From Bacteroidales bacterium (GTDB taxonomy: Bacteria; Bacteroidota; Bacteroidia; Bacteroidales; P3): a stretch of 64,000 bases of DNA. Below the pieces are notes generated by a model. It saw only the letters and a program-made list of their open reading frames with translations, did not search any database and was not told the DNA's origin. Of the stretch, positions 36,135-45,188 are shown piece after piece. Positions within the stretch are counted from its first letter, which is position 1; the number at the start of each line of letters is the position of its first letter. The stretch is from contig WRCN01000009.1 of assembly GCA_009783885.1 (NCBI GenBank), positions 1 through 64,000 of the forward strand. The letters run 5' to 3'. The translations under genes and the position numbers were made by a program.

Positions 36135-37307
36135 ATGAAAAATTTCACGTTTGGTATAATTGCACTTTTCGCCGTCTTTTCTCTTATCTTTATTTCCTGT
36201 GATAAAAAAGACGGTTTAAATGTCACTGACGTAATGCTGAGTCAAACTTCTGCTACACTGGAAATTGGTACTATTTTAACCCTAACAGCTACCGTCTTAC
36301 CGGATAATGCCACAAACAAAACCATAATTTGGTCGAGTAGCAACCCAGCCGTTGCTTCTGTCTTCTATAATGGTGGTACAGTGTTTGGTTTAACCGAGGG
36401 CACTACTTCCATAATCGCTACCACACAAGACGGCAATAAAACTGCAACATGTGTTGTTACAGTAATATCTATTCCTGTTGATTCTGTTGAACTGGATTGG
36501 AATGCGGCAACTATGCAACCTGGTGATACCCTGATTTTGACAGCTACCGTATACCCCAACAATGCTACTAATAAAAATGTAACTTGGACAAGCAGTGATA
36601 TAACTGTGGCAACAGTTAACAATGGTACAATAATCACCATAGCCGATGGATTTGTAGTTATCACTGCTGTTACACAAGATGGTGATAAAACTGCTACTTG
36701 TTCTTTAACTATCGTTACGCTCCCTCCTCCTATTGATATTGCCACATGTAATACTCTCCTGCCCGGTTGGGGAACGAGTTTCGGCATAATTACTCGCGGT
36801 GGAGAACGTACTATTTCCGGCAGTGGTATCACTCAAATTTGGTCTGATGCTGTAACAACTACTAATTGCAATAAAACAACTTATTCTGGTGGTTCATTTA
36901 ATAATCACAATGCAGATTGTCGCTCCAATCCAAATTATCCGGGAGATTTGTTTTCATGGTGTGCAGTTGCTCGTTATGCTCCTCAACTCTGTCCTGTTCC
37001 TTGGCGTGTTCCTACTCTTCAAGATTTTAGAGATTTGGATATTGCTTTGGGAGGCATAGGTTCCACCCAAATGAGTATAGTCCTTCTTAATAGGTATCTC
37101 AACGATTGGGGTGGTACCTTTGGTGGCAGCTGCTATGGGAGTGGCGGGTTGTTGGCGCAGGGTCAATCCGCAGACTACTGGTCACAGTCGGAACCGGGTG
37201 TAGGTAGCGGATATCTTATGACGTTTATGGCTAATGGCTATATTTTCCCGCATGGTATTAAAGCCAAGGTCGGTGGATCAACATTGCGTTGTGTCCGTGA
37301 TCATTAG
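36135..37307 (+). CDS. Lipoprotein with two BIG2 Ig-like domains and a FISUMP domain
   Basis: A 390-residue lipoprotein from the ATG at 36135 (a 36117 ATG in the repeat is also in frame). The signal MKNFTFGIIALFAVFSLIF ends at ISCDKK. Two bacterial Ig-like (BIG2) repeats follow: VTDVMLSQTSATLEIGTILT... and VDSVELDWNAATMQPGDTLI.... Each has the typical NATNK, TWTSSD and TATC patterns. The C-terminal 170 residues fit the 'Fibrobacter succinogenes major paralogous' domain (CPVPWRVPTLQDFRDL; YWSQSEPG; TLRCVRDH). Probably a surface-exposed cell-wall or substrate-binding protein. It is the last gene of the island. Confidence 0.75.
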   Translation: MKNFTFGIIALFAVFSLIFISCDKKDGLNVTDVMLSQTSATLEIGTILTLTATVLPDNATNKTIIWSSSNPAVASVFYNGGTVFGLTEGTTSIIATTQDGNKTATCVVTVISIPVDSVELDWNAATMQPGDTLILTATVYPNNATNKNVTWTSSDITVATVNNGTIITIADGFVVITAVTQDGDKTATCSLTIVTLPPPIDIATCNTLLPGWGTSFGIITRGGERTISGSGITQIWSDAVTTTNCNKTTYSGGSFNNHNADCRSNPNYPGDLFSWCAVARYAPQLCPVPWRVPTLQDFRDLDIALGGIGSTQMSIVLLNRYLNDWGGTFGGSCYGSGGLLAQGQSADYWSQSEPGVGSGYLMTFMANGYIFPHGIKAKVGGSTLRCVRDH

Positions 37308-37417
37308 TTCTCCGCCGGTGTATAAACAAATTGTTTGTCCTGAAATTTCATTTGTTCAAAAATTGGACTTCCTAACAAATTCTACACACAGAGAAAAAAG
37401 TCAAAGAAAAAATGGGC

Positions 37418-37448
37418 TTTGCAGTTTCGACTTTTTTTTGTAACTTTG
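37418..37448 (+). promoter_or_regulatory. Promoter of the PhoB/PhoR-like operon
   Basis: TTTG (37418-37421) and TAACTTTG (37441-37448) with a 19-base spacer, 14 bases before the ATG at 37463. Confidence 0.7.
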
Positions 37449-37462
37449 CAAAAAAATCAACC

Positions 37463-38134
37463 ATGCAAAAAAAAATCTTATTAGTCGATGATGAGCCGGA
37501 TATTCTGGAATTCTTAAGCTACAATTTGCGAAAAGTAGATTTCGAAGTCGTCACCGCTAAAAACGGAAAAGAAGCCCTTGTTTTGGCCAAAAAAAACCGC
37601 CCCGACTTGGTTGTTTTAGATGTGATGATGCCCGAAATGGATGGTATCGAAACCTGTCATGAACTCCGTAAGATCAAAGGTTTGGAACATACCTTTATCG
37701 TTTTTCTGACCGCACGCGGCGAAGATTATTCGCAAATAGCCGGATTTGACGCAGGAGCAGACGATTATATTACTAAACCAATTAACCCCAAATTGTTCAT
37801 CACTAAAATCAATGCCATCCTCAAGCGCTCTTCAAATGTTAAAGAAAAAGTTTTGAAAACCAAAGGTTTGATCATTGACCGTGAAAAATTTGTAGTTATA
37901 AAAGACGGACAAACGTTTTCGCTACCTAAAAAAGAATTTCAATTATTGGAATTATTGGCGTCCAAACCTGATAAAGTGTTCACCAGAACCGAGATTTTTT
38001 GTGAGGTTTGGGGTGAGGATGTCGTAGTTGGCGACCGAACCATTGATGTACACGTGCGAAAAATCCGTGATCGTTTGAATTTAGATGCCATAAAAACCGT
38101 TAAAGGCGTTGGTTATAAATTTGAAAATCTATGA
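37463..38134 (+). CDS. OmpR/PhoB-type response regulator
   Basis: A 223-residue regulator. The receiver domain has LLVDDEPD, the phosphorylated Asp in VVLDVMMPEMDG and the Lys in DYITKPINPK. The winged-helix domain ends with RTIDVHVRKIRDRL and VKGVGYKFE. The frame extends to 37412, but ATG at 37463 lies just after the -7 box and directly before the receiver domain. Its stop overlaps the next ATG (ATGA). With the PhoR-like kinase it may answer phosphate or envelope signals; the true signal is unknown. Confidence 0.9.
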   Translation: MQKKILLVDDEPDILEFLSYNLRKVDFEVVTAKNGKEALVLAKKNRPDLVVLDVMMPEMDGIETCHELRKIKGLEHTFIVFLTARGEDYSQIAGFDAGADDYITKPINPKLFITKINAILKRSSNVKEKVLKTKGLIIDREKFVVIKDGQTFSLPKKEFQLLELLASKPDKVFTRTEIFCEVWGEDVVVGDRTIDVHVRKIRDRLNLDAIKTVKGVGYKFENL

Positions 38135-39180
38135 GTTTCAAAAGATACATCAGTTCCAACAGGATCGCAATCATTGCTGCTGCAACCGTTTGTTTGTTCA
38201 GTGTTGTCTTAACTATTCTACTGAAACCAACATTATGGAAAGATTGGTTTACGATAACGGGCGTTATTATTCAGTTTTTCGGTTCGTATTGGCTTTTTCG
38301 GTTTTTAATTAACCGATTTGTAGATGATCGTATCAAGTTGATTTACAAATCTATTTACACTCAAAAAAAATCTCGTGCGGATTTTTTGAAAAAACATCGT
38401 GAAGACGGTTTGTCCGGCGTTGAACAAGAAGTACAGCATTGGTTGGAAAAACGCGAAGTTGAATTGGAAACCATGAAAGAGCAAGAAGCTTACCGTCGAG
38501 AGTTTTTAGGCAATGTTTCGCATGAACTGAAAACACCGGTTTTCAACATACAAGGCTATATTTCAACCCTTTTAGACGGAGCAATTGACGATCCGAATGT
38601 AAATCGAAATTATTTGGAACGCACTGAGGTGAGCATCGAACGCATGATCTCGATTATCAACGACTTAGAAGTGATTTCGCGATTAGAAAATAACCAAATT
38701 GTTCCGCAATACAACCATTTTGATCTCGAACCTTTAATCAAAGAGATTTTTGATGATTTCGAAATGAAAGCGAAAGAACACGATGTGGATTTTGCATTTC
38801 GAAACAAAACACAGGGTACACCAATGGTTTACGCTGATAATCGCCAAATCAAGCAAGTTATATCTAATTTAGTCGAAAATTCAATTCGGTATCTTAATGA
38901 AAATGAGCCTTATATAAAGATTACCATTTACGATATGCATAAAAAAATTTTTGTAGAAGTGGCTGATAATGGCATGGGTATTTCAGAAAATGATATTCCG
39001 CGAGTGTTTGAGCGTTTTTACCGAGCAGACAAAGCGCGTGCACGCGAAAAGAGCGGGTCGGGTTTAGGACTTGCTATTGTGAAGCATATTTTAAAAGCTC
39101 ATAACCAAAATATTACAGTCCGAAGTACGCTGAATAAAGGCACAACATTCAGTTTTACATTAGATAAATTTAATTCTTAA
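38131..39180 (+). CDS. PhoR-like sensor histidine kinase
   Basis: A 349-residue kinase with two membrane segments near the N-terminus (about 12-52) and almost no periplasmic loop. A cytoplasmic linker (about 65-115) and the DHp domain follow, with the phosphoacceptor His in NVSHELKTPVFNIQGY. The ATPase domain has QVISNLVENSIRYL, VADNGMGISENDIPRVFERF and GSGLGLAIVKHI. The short sensor region suggests sensing through the membrane or through partner proteins. It is coupled to the regulator at 37463 by a four-base overlap, and aroK starts two bases after its stop. Confidence 0.92.
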   Translation: MSFKRYISSNRIAIIAAATVCLFSVVLTILLKPTLWKDWFTITGVIIQFFGSYWLFRFLINRFVDDRIKLIYKSIYTQKKSRADFLKKHREDGLSGVEQEVQHWLEKREVELETMKEQEAYRREFLGNVSHELKTPVFNIQGYISTLLDGAIDDPNVNRNYLERTEVSIERMISIINDLEVISRLENNQIVPQYNHFDLEPLIKEIFDDFEMKAKEHDVDFAFRNKTQGTPMVYADNRQIKQVISNLVENSIRYLNENEPYIKITIYDMHKKIFVEVADNGMGISENDIPRVFERFYRADKARAREKSGSGLGLAIVKHILKAHNQNITVRSTLNKGTTFSFTLDKFNS

Positions 39181-39182
39181 AA

Positions 39183-39692
39183 ATGAAAATTTTCCTTGTC
39201 GGATATATGTACAGTGGTAAAACAACCGTTGGAAAACAGTTAGCCAAAAAATTGAAATACGATTTCTTGGATACCGACACGATGTTTGAGGCTGAATATC
39301 AGATACCTATCTCTGAATATTTTTTGCAATTCGGAGAAACGGCATTCAGAACTTCCGAACGCAAAATTTTAGAAAATTTGAAAGCCTATCCGAACAACGT
39401 GATTATCTCGACGGGTGGCGGCCTACCCTGTTTTAGCAACAATATGGAATTGATGCGAGAAATGGGTATTGTGGTTTATTTAGAAAGCTCTATAGGCACG
39501 GTTTACAAGCGATTCGAAAAATCGAACGCACAACGACCGCTTTTGGCAGGTCTGTCCAAAGAGGATGCTATCCGAAAAATAGAAGCTCATTTAGCTGAAC
39601 GTGAACCATTTTACAAAAAAGCCAACATCACACTTTCTGCCGAAAATGTGAATTTTGAAGCGCTATTGCAAATTTTAGCTCCGCTTTTCTAA
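39183..39692 (+). CDS. aroK: Shikimate kinase
   Basis: A 169-residue P-loop kinase of the aromatic amino acid pathway (shikimate to shikimate-3-phosphate). It has Walker A GYMYSGKTTVGKQL, the shikimate-binding DTDTMFEAE, the conserved FGETAFRTSERKIL, the glycine loop STGGGLPCF and the lid Arg in NAQRPLLAGL. The length is normal. It is the third gene of the two-component operon and its last 18 bases overlap the convergent rlmD gene. Confidence 0.93.
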   Translation: MKIFLVGYMYSGKTTVGKQLAKKLKYDFLDTDTMFEAEYQIPISEYFLQFGETAFRTSERKILENLKAYPNNVIISTGGGLPCFSNNMELMREMGIVVYLESSIGTVYKRFEKSNAQRPLLAGLSKEDAIRKIEAHLAEREPFYKKANITLSAENVNFEALLQILAPLF

Positions 39693-41093
39693 GCATACCA
39701 CATTTTCGACGTGATGAGTTTGCGGAAACATGTCCACTGCACGAACTTTCGTGATTTTGTAAGCGTCTTTCATTAAGGCTAAATCTCTCGATTGTGTTGC
39801 TGAATTACAACTGATATACAAAATTTTATCAGGATTTATTTTAAGAATTTGTTTAACTACTTTTTCATGCATCCCGGCACGTGGAGGATCAGTAATAATG
39901 ACATCGGGTTTGCCGTGAATGTTCACAAAATCGTCATTTAGAACGTTGACCATATCACCTGCGAAAAACGCTGTATTTTCAATGTTGTTGAGTTTGGCAT
40001 TAACCTTGGCATCCTCAATGGCCGATTCAACGTATTCAATACCAATTACTTTCTTCACGGATTTCGCTACATATTGAGCAATTGTGCCTGCTCCTGTATA
40101 CAAGTCGTAAACGATTTCGTTGTCCTTAAAATTCACAAAATCAGCACCTATTCTGTATAAATTTCCGGCTTGAACGGAATTGGTTTGATAAAATGATTTT
40201 GGCCCAATTCTGAATTTCAAGTCCGGTTGCCCGATGTTATAAGCCGGCATTTTCTCTGTTATAAAACTCTCACCGTGAAATAATTGTACATTCAAATCAT
40301 GAATGGTATCATTCAATTTTTCATTCACCACATACATCAACGACGTAATTTGCGGAAATTCCTGTTTAATCGCTGACATTAAAGCATTTATCGCAGTTTC
40401 ATCATTATATGCAAATATCACAGCAACCATCCAATCCCCTATTGTTGTGTTTCTTATCATCAAATTTCGTAAAAACCCTTCATGAGACTTCACATCGTAA
40501 AACGAAAGGTTGTGCTCAAGTGCATATTTTTTCACAAACAAACGGATCGCATTTGAAGGCTCATTTTGTAAATGACAAAAATTGATATCCAGAACTTTAT
40601 CAAACATTCCGGGGATATGAAAACCAAGTGCGTTGGTTTCGCAGTTTGGATTTTCCATTTCTTCGATGGTGCGCCAACGTCTGTTCGAAAACGTGTATTC
40701 CAACTTATTTCTGTAGAGAAACTCGTTTTCTGAGCCTAAAATGGGCATAATTTCAGGTAGTTCCAAATGCCCAATCCGTTGCAAATGGTCGATGGTAGTT
40801 TGTTGCTTGTGATCCAATTGCACGTCGTAGGGTAAATGTTGCCATTTGCACCCCCCACAAATGCCAAAATGTTCGCACAACGGTTTTCGGCGAATTTCGC
40901 CAAGTTTATGGTACTTAATAACTTTCGCTTCTAAAAACTGCTTGCGTTTATTGGTAATTTGCAAATCCACCACATCGCCGGGCGCAGCAAATGGTACAAA
41001 GCACACCTTCTGATCAATGTGCGTGATGGCTTTTCCTTCGGCAGCTAATCCTTCAATTTTTACTTCAAATTGTATTGGATATTTCTTTCTCAT
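39675..41093 (-). CDS. rlmD: 23S rRNA (uracil-5-)-methyltransferase, RlmD/RumA type
   Basis: A 472-residue S-adenosylmethionine-dependent methyltransferase. The N-terminal TRAM domain (EVKIEGLAAEGKAITH) is followed by a 4Fe-4S cluster motif CEHFGICGGCKWQHL. The methyltransferase core has YDLYTGAGTIAQYVA, ITDPPRAGMHEKV and the catalytic Cys in ILYISCNSATQSRDL. It probably modifies U1939 (RlmD) or a related position; RlmC/RlmD assignment in this phylum is by similarity only. It starts four bases inside the end of the SRPBCC gene (ATGA), so it is cotranscribed. Confidence 0.88.
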   Translation of the reverse strand: MRKKYPIQFEVKIEGLAAEGKAITHIDQKVCFVPFAAPGDVVDLQITNKRKQFLEAKVIKYHKLGEIRRKPLCEHFGICGGCKWQHLPYDVQLDHKQQTTIDHLQRIGHLELPEIMPILGSENEFLYRNKLEYTFSNRRWRTIEEMENPNCETNALGFHIPGMFDKVLDINFCHLQNEPSNAIRLFVKKYALEHNLSFYDVKSHEGFLRNLMIRNTTIGDWMVAVIFAYNDETAINALMSAIKQEFPQITSLMYVVNEKLNDTIHDLNVQLFHGESFITEKMPAYNIGQPDLKFRIGPKSFYQTNSVQAGNLYRIGADFVNFKDNEIVYDLYTGAGTIAQYVAKSVKKVIGIEYVESAIEDAKVNAKLNNIENTAFFAGDMVNVLNDDFVNIHGKPDVIITDPPRAGMHEKVVKQILKINPDKILYISCNSATQSRDLALMKDAYKITKVRAVDMFPQTHHVENVVCLEKRS

Positions 41094-41491
41094 TCAAACG
41101 TTTTCTTCAACTGTTCATTGAGAATATTTACAAAGTTTTGAAGTGGATTTTTAGCCATCATCGCCAACATCATATTCATATCGGCATGAAGTTTAATGAC
41201 CGACCGGCAACTATGTTCCGACAATTCCTCTAGCTCGCAAATCAAACTAAATGGGAATGGCGACGGTGCTTCAGACGCAATTACCAACTTAGTTGGCTCT
41301 GTTTTTTCCTTAATTCGCATCGCCAAAGTTGCCATATTTTGAATAGTGAACGAGCAGGAGTCCTCTGTCGATTGCCAATTCACAACTTGCGGCGGCATCA
41401 AATTGGCAAAATTGTTAAAATTCGACAAATAGGCAAAAATGCTTTTTGCAGATGTCTGTATTTCGATTGGTTTACTTTCAATTTTTGTCAT
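41090..41491 (-). CDS. SRPBCC/START-like protein
   Basis: A small 133-residue protein that begins IESKPIEIQTSAKSIFAYLS and has a NFANLMPPQVVNW stretch. These are typical of polyketide-cyclase/START-like hydrophobic-ligand-binding folds. No signal peptide is present, so it is cytoplasmic. The 3' end overlaps rlmD by four bases, a layout that suggests a linked transcript rather than a shared pathway. Ligand unknown. Confidence 0.7.
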   Translation of the reverse strand: MTKIESKPIEIQTSAKSIFAYLSNFNNFANLMPPQVVNWQSTEDSCSFTIQNMATLAMRIKEKTEPTKLVIASEAPSPFPFSLICELEELSEHSCRSVIKLHADMNMMLAMMAKNPLQNFVNILNEQLKKTFE

Positions 41492-41527
41492 AGTGTTTTT
41501 ATTTTAGGTTCAAGATTAGAATAGCCG

Positions 41528-41575
41528 ACAGATGTCGAGCGAAGCATACGAAGTATGCGAAGTCGAGGAATCTGT
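41528..41575. repeat. Dispersed repeat (TCGAG...GAAGTCGAGGAATCT type)
   Basis: A GC-rich copy of the dispersed element, with an internal inverted repeat GCATAC GAA GTATGC (41544-41558), TGTCGAGCGAAG on its left and CGAAGTCGAGGAATCTG on its right. It lies between the SRPBCC gene and pyrE. Related to 48999-49087. Confidence 0.5.
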
Positions 41576-41631
41576 TTGCTATTTTGGACATTGTTTTTTT
41601 ATTGATTTATAGCTAAATTTACCCTTACCCC

Positions 41632-42261
41632 TTACATTCTATCGTTAGACCATTTTTCTGGATTTGCACTCCATTCGTTGAGCGAAGCAAAGTCGCTTTC
41701 AGTCACATAACCGCCTGCTACGGCTTGTTTGAGCAAAATCGGATAAGTCGTTAACGTATCTAATTTTACATTTGCTTTCTCAAAGTTTTCGATAGCCGTT
41801 TGAAGCGTATACGTGAAAATAGCAACCATTCCTAACACTTCGCAATTTGCTTCCCGCAAAGCATCTACTGCAAGCAGACTACTTTTTCCTGTTGAAACCA
41901 AATCCTCAATCACCACCACTTTTTGCCCGGCCGTGATATGGCCTTCAATCCGATTATTCATACCGTGTTTTTTCTCCTCTGCACGGATGTAGATAAACGG
42001 TTTTTCAAGAATCTGCGCCACTAATGCACCTTGCGCAATGCCACCTGTGGCAACACCTGCAATAACATCGACATCGGCATATTTTTCACGAATAATCGCT
42101 ACAAATTGATCGCGAATATAGGTTCGAATTTCAGGATACGACAAGGTTACACGATTATCGCAATAAATCGGCGATTTACGTCCGGAAGCCCATGTGAACG
42201 GGTTTTGGTTGTTGAATTTGACGGCTTTGATTTGTAATAAATAGTCGGCGACGGTGTTCAT
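41632..42261 (-). CDS. pyrE: Orotate phosphoribosyltransferase
   Basis: A 209-residue enzyme of pyrimidine synthesis (orotate and PRPP to OMP). Family features are FTWASGRKSPIYCDNR near the start, IAGVATGGIAQGALVA, EKKHGMNNRIEGHI (catalytic loop) and the PRPP-binding motif VVVIEDLVSTGKSSL. The length is normal. A -7 box is at 42278-42285. The spacer downstream (41492-41631) holds the repeat at 41528-41575 and no gene. Confidence 0.95.
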   Translation of the reverse strand: MNTVADYLLQIKAVKFNNQNPFTWASGRKSPIYCDNRVTLSYPEIRTYIRDQFVAIIREKYADVDVIAGVATGGIAQGALVAQILEKPFIYIRAEEKKHGMNNRIEGHITAGQKVVVIEDLVSTGKSSLLAVDALREANCEVLGMVAIFTYTLQTAIENFEKANVKLDTLTTYPILLKQAVAGGYVTESDFASLNEWSANPEKWSNDRM

Positions 42262-42277
42262 AACGTATAATTTTTTG

Positions 42278-42285
42278 CAAAGATA
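42278..42285 (-). promoter_or_regulatory. -7 box of pyrE
   Basis: Reads TATCTTTG on the minus strand, 17 bases before the ATG. Just upstream (about 42300-42345) is a worn copy of the dispersed TCGAG repeat, including GACTTCGCTTTCGAG. Confidence 0.6.
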
Positions 42286-42400
42286 CGAAAAATATTTAAA
42301 CTGTCATAGCAAGAAGATGCCCCGACTTCGCTTTCGAGTTAATTCATAAAGCAAATTCCTTAGATTTTTTAGTAAAAAAAACTAATTCTCTATTCTCAAT

Positions 42401-43081
42401 TTAATAAAAATCATTCCGTCGCCGTTTCCGCCACCACAAAATCAAAATAATTCCAAACAACATTCCGCCTAAATGGGCGAAATGCGCGATGTTAGTGCTA
42501 CCTGTTCTGCTAACTCCGGCAATCAATTCGATAGCGCCATAAATAATCACAAACCATTTTGCTTTAATCGGAATGAGAAAATAGACGTAAATCAACATAT
42601 TCGGGAACATCATTCCAAATGCCAACAAAATTCCAAAAACCGCACCGGACGCGCCAATTGTAACCGAATTATTCATAAATCGAGCAATCAAATAAGCCGG
42701 ATAACCTGCCTGCGTGAAATCCCAAATTTGATAAGCCACTACTACATTTTGGATTAATCCTGCGCCTACACCGCAGAACAAATAGTAAAACAAAAATCGT
42801 TTGCTACCCCAATAATTTTCCAATGAATATCCAAACATCCACAAGGCAAACATATTGAAAAGTAAATGCATGAAATTGGCGTGCATAAAGAGATACGTGA
42901 AATACTGCCAAGGATAAAAATTCTTTGCAGCAATATAATGCAAGCCCAAATAGCGCGTAAAATCAATACCAAATCCGCCCATCACATCCGTCAAAAAAAA
43001 CATAATGACATTGATGATGAGTAAATTTTTGACAACGGGGGGCAAAAGGCGAAAACCCTGTGGGCGATAATTTTCTGTCAT
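42401..43081 (-). CDS. Rhomboid family intramembrane serine protease
   Basis: A 226-residue protein with six predicted membrane segments. It has the rhomboid landmarks: HANFMHLLFNMFALWMFG (loop 1 and segment 2), the catalytic Ser in GASGAVFGIL and the catalytic His in AHFAHLGGMLFG. The C-terminus is basic. It would cleave membrane proteins within the bilayer; the substrate is unknown. It starts seven bases after the mutL stop, so it belongs to the 45416-42401 operon. Confidence 0.9.
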   Translation of the reverse strand: MTENYRPQGFRLLPPVVKNLLIINVIMFFLTDVMGGFGIDFTRYLGLHYIAAKNFYPWQYFTYLFMHANFMHLLFNMFALWMFGYSLENYWGSKRFLFYYLFCGVGAGLIQNVVVAYQIWDFTQAGYPAYLIARFMNNSVTIGASGAVFGILLAFGMMFPNMLIYVYFLIPIKAKWFVIIYGAIELIAGVSRTGSTNIAHFAHLGGMLFGIILILWWRKRRRNDFY

Positions 43082-43087
43082 AGGAAT

Positions 43088-44890
43088 TTAGTTTAATCGA
43101 GTGTGTATTTCATCTTCTGAAAGCACTGAAAATACAGGCTTTCCTTTGGGTGAGAGTTGCGGAACTTGACAAGTAAACAACTGTGTCAAAAGATGTTTTT
43201 GTTCGGTTTTATCTAACGAGATTCCCGATTTTATAGCCATTCCGCAAGCCATCGAAACTGCCAAATTCGTTTGTTTGTCGTTTCGATTTAGCATAATTCC
43301 GCTTTTGAAGTTTTCCAAAATAGTTTCCAAAATGCTTTGCACATCGCTTTCTTTCACATCGCTTGGCGTGGCATTCACAACGAACGAATGATGTCCCAAA
43401 CTTTCGATATCCCAACCTAAATCTTTCAAATTTGGCAAAATTTCGTTCAGAGTTTCAGCATTGGTTGCTGAGAAATCCAACGATTGCGGAAATAATTTTT
43501 GTTGAGAAATTGGCTGACGATTGATTATTTGTTTTTGAAATTGTTCGAACAAAATCCGTTCGTGTGCACGTTGTTGACACACTAATAGCAAGCCTGACCG
43601 CGTATCCACAACTAAATATTTTTTCAAAATTTGGAAACTGTCAAAGTAGGTATTATCATCTTCTATCGTGTGTTCGATTTCTTTTTGAACGCCTGCTTCT
43701 ATTGGTTTTTGTAGCAATTCGAACGATTCCAAATACGCATGTTGATTGAGTTGTTTTTTGCGATGTTCTGGAAAATTTGTTTTTTCAAAGGGGTTATAAC
43801 TCGGATTAACGTGAACGGTAGGGGTTTTCGGCGTATAATCTTTTGGAAGAATATCAGGTTGATAGTCGGGATTAGTCGAAAAATCAAGACTTGGCGAAAG
43901 ATTGAAAACACCAATTGCTTTCTTTACAGCCGCTAACAATACACCATACATCAACTTTTCGTCCAAAAATTTGATTTCGGTTTTCGTGGGATGAATGTTG
44001 ATGTCAATATTTTTCGGATCAATTTCAAAATGTATGAAGTAAGATGGATAACTTTTTTCTGCGATCAATTCTTCAAATGCCTGTAAAACCGCATGGTTCA
44101 AATAATGATGTCGAATAAACCGATTGTTTACAAAAAAATACTGTTCGCCTTTGGTTTTCATCGCAAACTCCGGTTTACAAATAAATCCGGAGATTTTTAC
44201 ATGAGAAACAGTTTGTTCAATCGGTACCAAACGCTTTTTATAAACATCGCCAAACAAAGCAACGATACGCTCTTTGAATGAAGACGGCTCTAAATTCAGT
44301 AAACATTTTTCGTTGTGATAAAAACTGAATTTTAAGTGCGGATGAATTAAAGCCACTCGATAAAATTCTTCGCTGATATGTTTGAACTCAGCATTGTCGC
44401 TTTTCAAAAATTGACGTCGAGCCGGTACATTGAAAAACAAATTCTTTACCGCAACAGACGTGCCTTTTGAGCATTGACAGGCTTCTTGGCTTTTAAATTC
44501 CGAGCCTTCAATTTGTATTTTTGTACCCAATTCTTCGTCGGCTTGTCGAGTTTTTAATTCGACTTGCGCAATGGAAGCGATAGAGGCTAAAGCCTCACCA
44601 CGAAAGCCCATGGTGCGAATAGCGAACAAATCTTGCGTTTCACGAATTTTTGATGTGGCATGGCGCTCAAAGCACATTCGAGCATCGGTTTCGGACATGC
44701 CTTTGCCGTTGTCGATAACTTGAATTAACGTTTTTCCGGCATCTTTAACAATGAGTTGGATTTCCGTACTTTCAGCATCTACCGCATTTTCTAAAAGTTC
44801 CTTAACGGCGGAAGACGGACGTTGAATCACTTCACCGGCAGCAATTTGGTTAGCCACCGAATCCGGCAATAAGCGAATCACATCAGACAT
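43088..44890 (-). CDS. mutL: DNA mismatch repair protein MutL
   Basis: A 600-residue protein with a GHKL ATPase N-terminal half: IRLLPDSVANQIAAGEVIQRP, VKELLENAVDAEST, VIDNGKGMSE, MGFRGEALASIASIAQ. It links MutS to downstream nicking and unwinding. The position of the metal-binding DQHA(x)2E(x)4E motif of nuclease-type MutL reads CQQRAHERILFEQF, without the Asp and His. The usual CPHGRP near the C-terminus reads SPKGKP. So this MutL probably lacks endonuclease activity. Start ATG at 44890. Confidence 0.95.
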   Translation of the reverse strand: MSDVIRLLPDSVANQIAAGEVIQRPSSAVKELLENAVDAESTEIQLIVKDAGKTLIQVIDNGKGMSETDARMCFERHATSKIRETQDLFAIRTMGFRGEALASIASIAQVELKTRQADEELGTKIQIEGSEFKSQEACQCSKGTSVAVKNLFFNVPARRQFLKSDNAEFKHISEEFYRVALIHPHLKFSFYHNEKCLLNLEPSSFKERIVALFGDVYKKRLVPIEQTVSHVKISGFICKPEFAMKTKGEQYFFVNNRFIRHHYLNHAVLQAFEELIAEKSYPSYFIHFEIDPKNIDINIHPTKTEIKFLDEKLMYGVLLAAVKKAIGVFNLSPSLDFSTNPDYQPDILPKDYTPKTPTVHVNPSYNPFEKTNFPEHRKKQLNQHAYLESFELLQKPIEAGVQKEIEHTIEDDNTYFDSFQILKKYLVVDTRSGLLLVCQQRAHERILFEQFQKQIINRQPISQQKLFPQSLDFSATNAETLNEILPNLKDLGWDIESLGHHSFVVNATPSDVKESDVQSILETILENFKSGIMLNRNDKQTNLAVSMACGMAIKSGISLDKTEQKHLLTQLFTCQVPQLSPKGKPVFSVLSEDEIHTRLN

Positions 44891-44893
44891 AAT

Positions 44894-45175
44894 CTAAAAC
44901 AGCAAAAACTTTGTGTTGCTAACCAGCATGACTAACAAAACAACCAATAACACGTATATCAAAATTCTTGATCCGCTCAACAATTTGTTTGGCTTTTTTC
45001 GCCTTGAACGTCTACGCTCAAATGCCTCTTTGATGCGTTCCGAGCGTTCCTCGCCCTCAGCAGCCTCTTCTCCTACACGACGTTTCAATTCGTCGATACG
45101 CTCCTTTTCCTCATTATAATAACGAGGTTTCATATCATATTTCCGTAATTTCGGAGGATTGAAAAAACTTCCCAT
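44894..45175 (-). CDS. Conserved small membrane protein
   Basis: A 93-residue protein from the ATG at 45175 (MGSFFNPPKLRKYDMKPRYY). A longer frame to 45217 has no better support. The middle is a highly charged helix (about 25-60, rich in Glu and Arg). One hydrophobic segment sits at the C-terminus (SRILIYVLLVVLLVMLVSN). It looks like a tail-anchored inner-membrane protein that is conserved next to mutL in Bacteroidota. Function unknown. It ends three bases before mutL. Confidence 0.65.
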   Translation of the reverse strand: MGSFFNPPKLRKYDMKPRYYNEEKERIDELKRRVGEEAAEGEERSERIKEAFERRRSRRKKPNKLLSGSRILIYVLLVVLLVMLVSNTKFLLF

Positions 45176-45188
45176 ACATTGAATTATT

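Noticed and set aside
36365-36832. Minus-strand frame of 155 codons in the BIG2 lipoprotein
   Set aside because: Antisense of the Thr/Val-rich Ig repeats; low complexity.
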